Source: Desulfobulbaceae bacterium (lineage in GTDB: Bacteria > Desulfobacterota > Desulfobulbia > Desulfobulbales > UBA5123). Taken from it: a DNA stretch of 5,602 bases. Within the stretch, counting starts at the first letter, position 1, and the number at the start of each line of letters is the position of its first letter. This document shows, piece after piece, positions 5,509-5,602 of the stretch. The DNA is taken from contig JAOUHH010000190.1 of NCBI GenBank assembly GCA_029865195.1, positions 1 through 5,602 of the forward strand. The letters are read 5' to 3'. Position numbers and translations under genes: made by a program. The notes under the pieces are model-generated. The model ran no database searches. It was not told the DNA's origin and saw nothing but the letters and a program-made list of their open reading frames with translations.

Positions 5509-5602
5509 ATGATCTCGCAATGTCCGCATTGTCAGAAGGATATCAAACTGAACGAGGCCCAGCAGACCAAGGTGGATCAGGCCCTGGCCGCGCTGGCGAC
5601 GG
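5509..5602 (+). CDS. Zinc-ribbon protein, 3' end outside the window
   Basis: The first 31 codons of a gene that runs off the window. The start is supported by GGAGG at 5496-5500, eight bases before the ATG, the best ribosome binding site of the three operon genes. The peptide begins MISQCPHCQKDIKLNEAQQ; CPHC (5-8) is the first half of a zinc ribbon, with the second CxxC expected beyond the window. The rest (KVDQALAALA) looks helical. There is no signal peptide, so it should be cytoplasmic. It begins 43 bases after the ATPase stop with no terminator between, so it is probably in the same transcript. The function cannot be told from this fragment. Confidence 0.7.
   Translation, partial: MISQCPHCQKDIKLNEAQQTKVDQALAALAT

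Overview
The window reads as a chromosomal stretch from a GC-rich Gram-negative bacterium. The grounds are a short lipoprotein with a lipobox, an exported MltA-type lytic transglycosylase and a type IV pilus retraction-type ATPase. The gene mix (AMP-forming acetyl-CoA synthetase, MltA, PilT/PilU-like ATPase, small zinc-ribbon proteins) would suit Desulfobacterota or a neighbouring proteobacterial lineage, but that placement is inference. No mobile element, CRISPR array, tRNA or rRNA was seen.

Layout: (1) 1-210 is the 3' end of a + strand gene for a small Ala/Pro/Glu-rich lipoprotein. It ends in a GNRA hairpin and a strong hairpin terminator (235-276) that can work in both directions. (2) 335-634, - strand, encodes a 99-residue zinc-ribbon protein of unknown function, convergent with the lipoprotein. 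(3) 827-2821, - strand, is a complete acs with its own terminator (763-801). (4) 2822-3144 is a 323-base, comparatively AT-rich divergent intergenic region. It holds a candidate acs promoter, two adjoining palindromes, a near-consensus Fur-like 7-1-7 palindrome on the -10 of a + strand promoter, and a GC-rich hairpin with seven T's about 95 bases downstream. Together these outline a possible iron-regulated small RNA. A separate weak promoter for mltA follows. (5) 3145-5465 is a + strand operon: an MltA-type transglycosylase overlapping a PilT/PilU-family ATPase by four bases. A further zinc-ribbon gene starts at 5509, after a strong ribosome binding site, and runs off the window.

How the parts relate: acs turns acetate into acetyl-CoA and appears to be transcribed alone. 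The mltA-ATPase-zinc-ribbon group looks like a cell-envelope operon in which peptidoglycan trimming and pilus (or pilus-like) motor activity are made together; the functional link is inferred from the overlap and order. The most interesting unexplained structure is the acs/mltA intergenic region, where the candidate small RNA unit lies.
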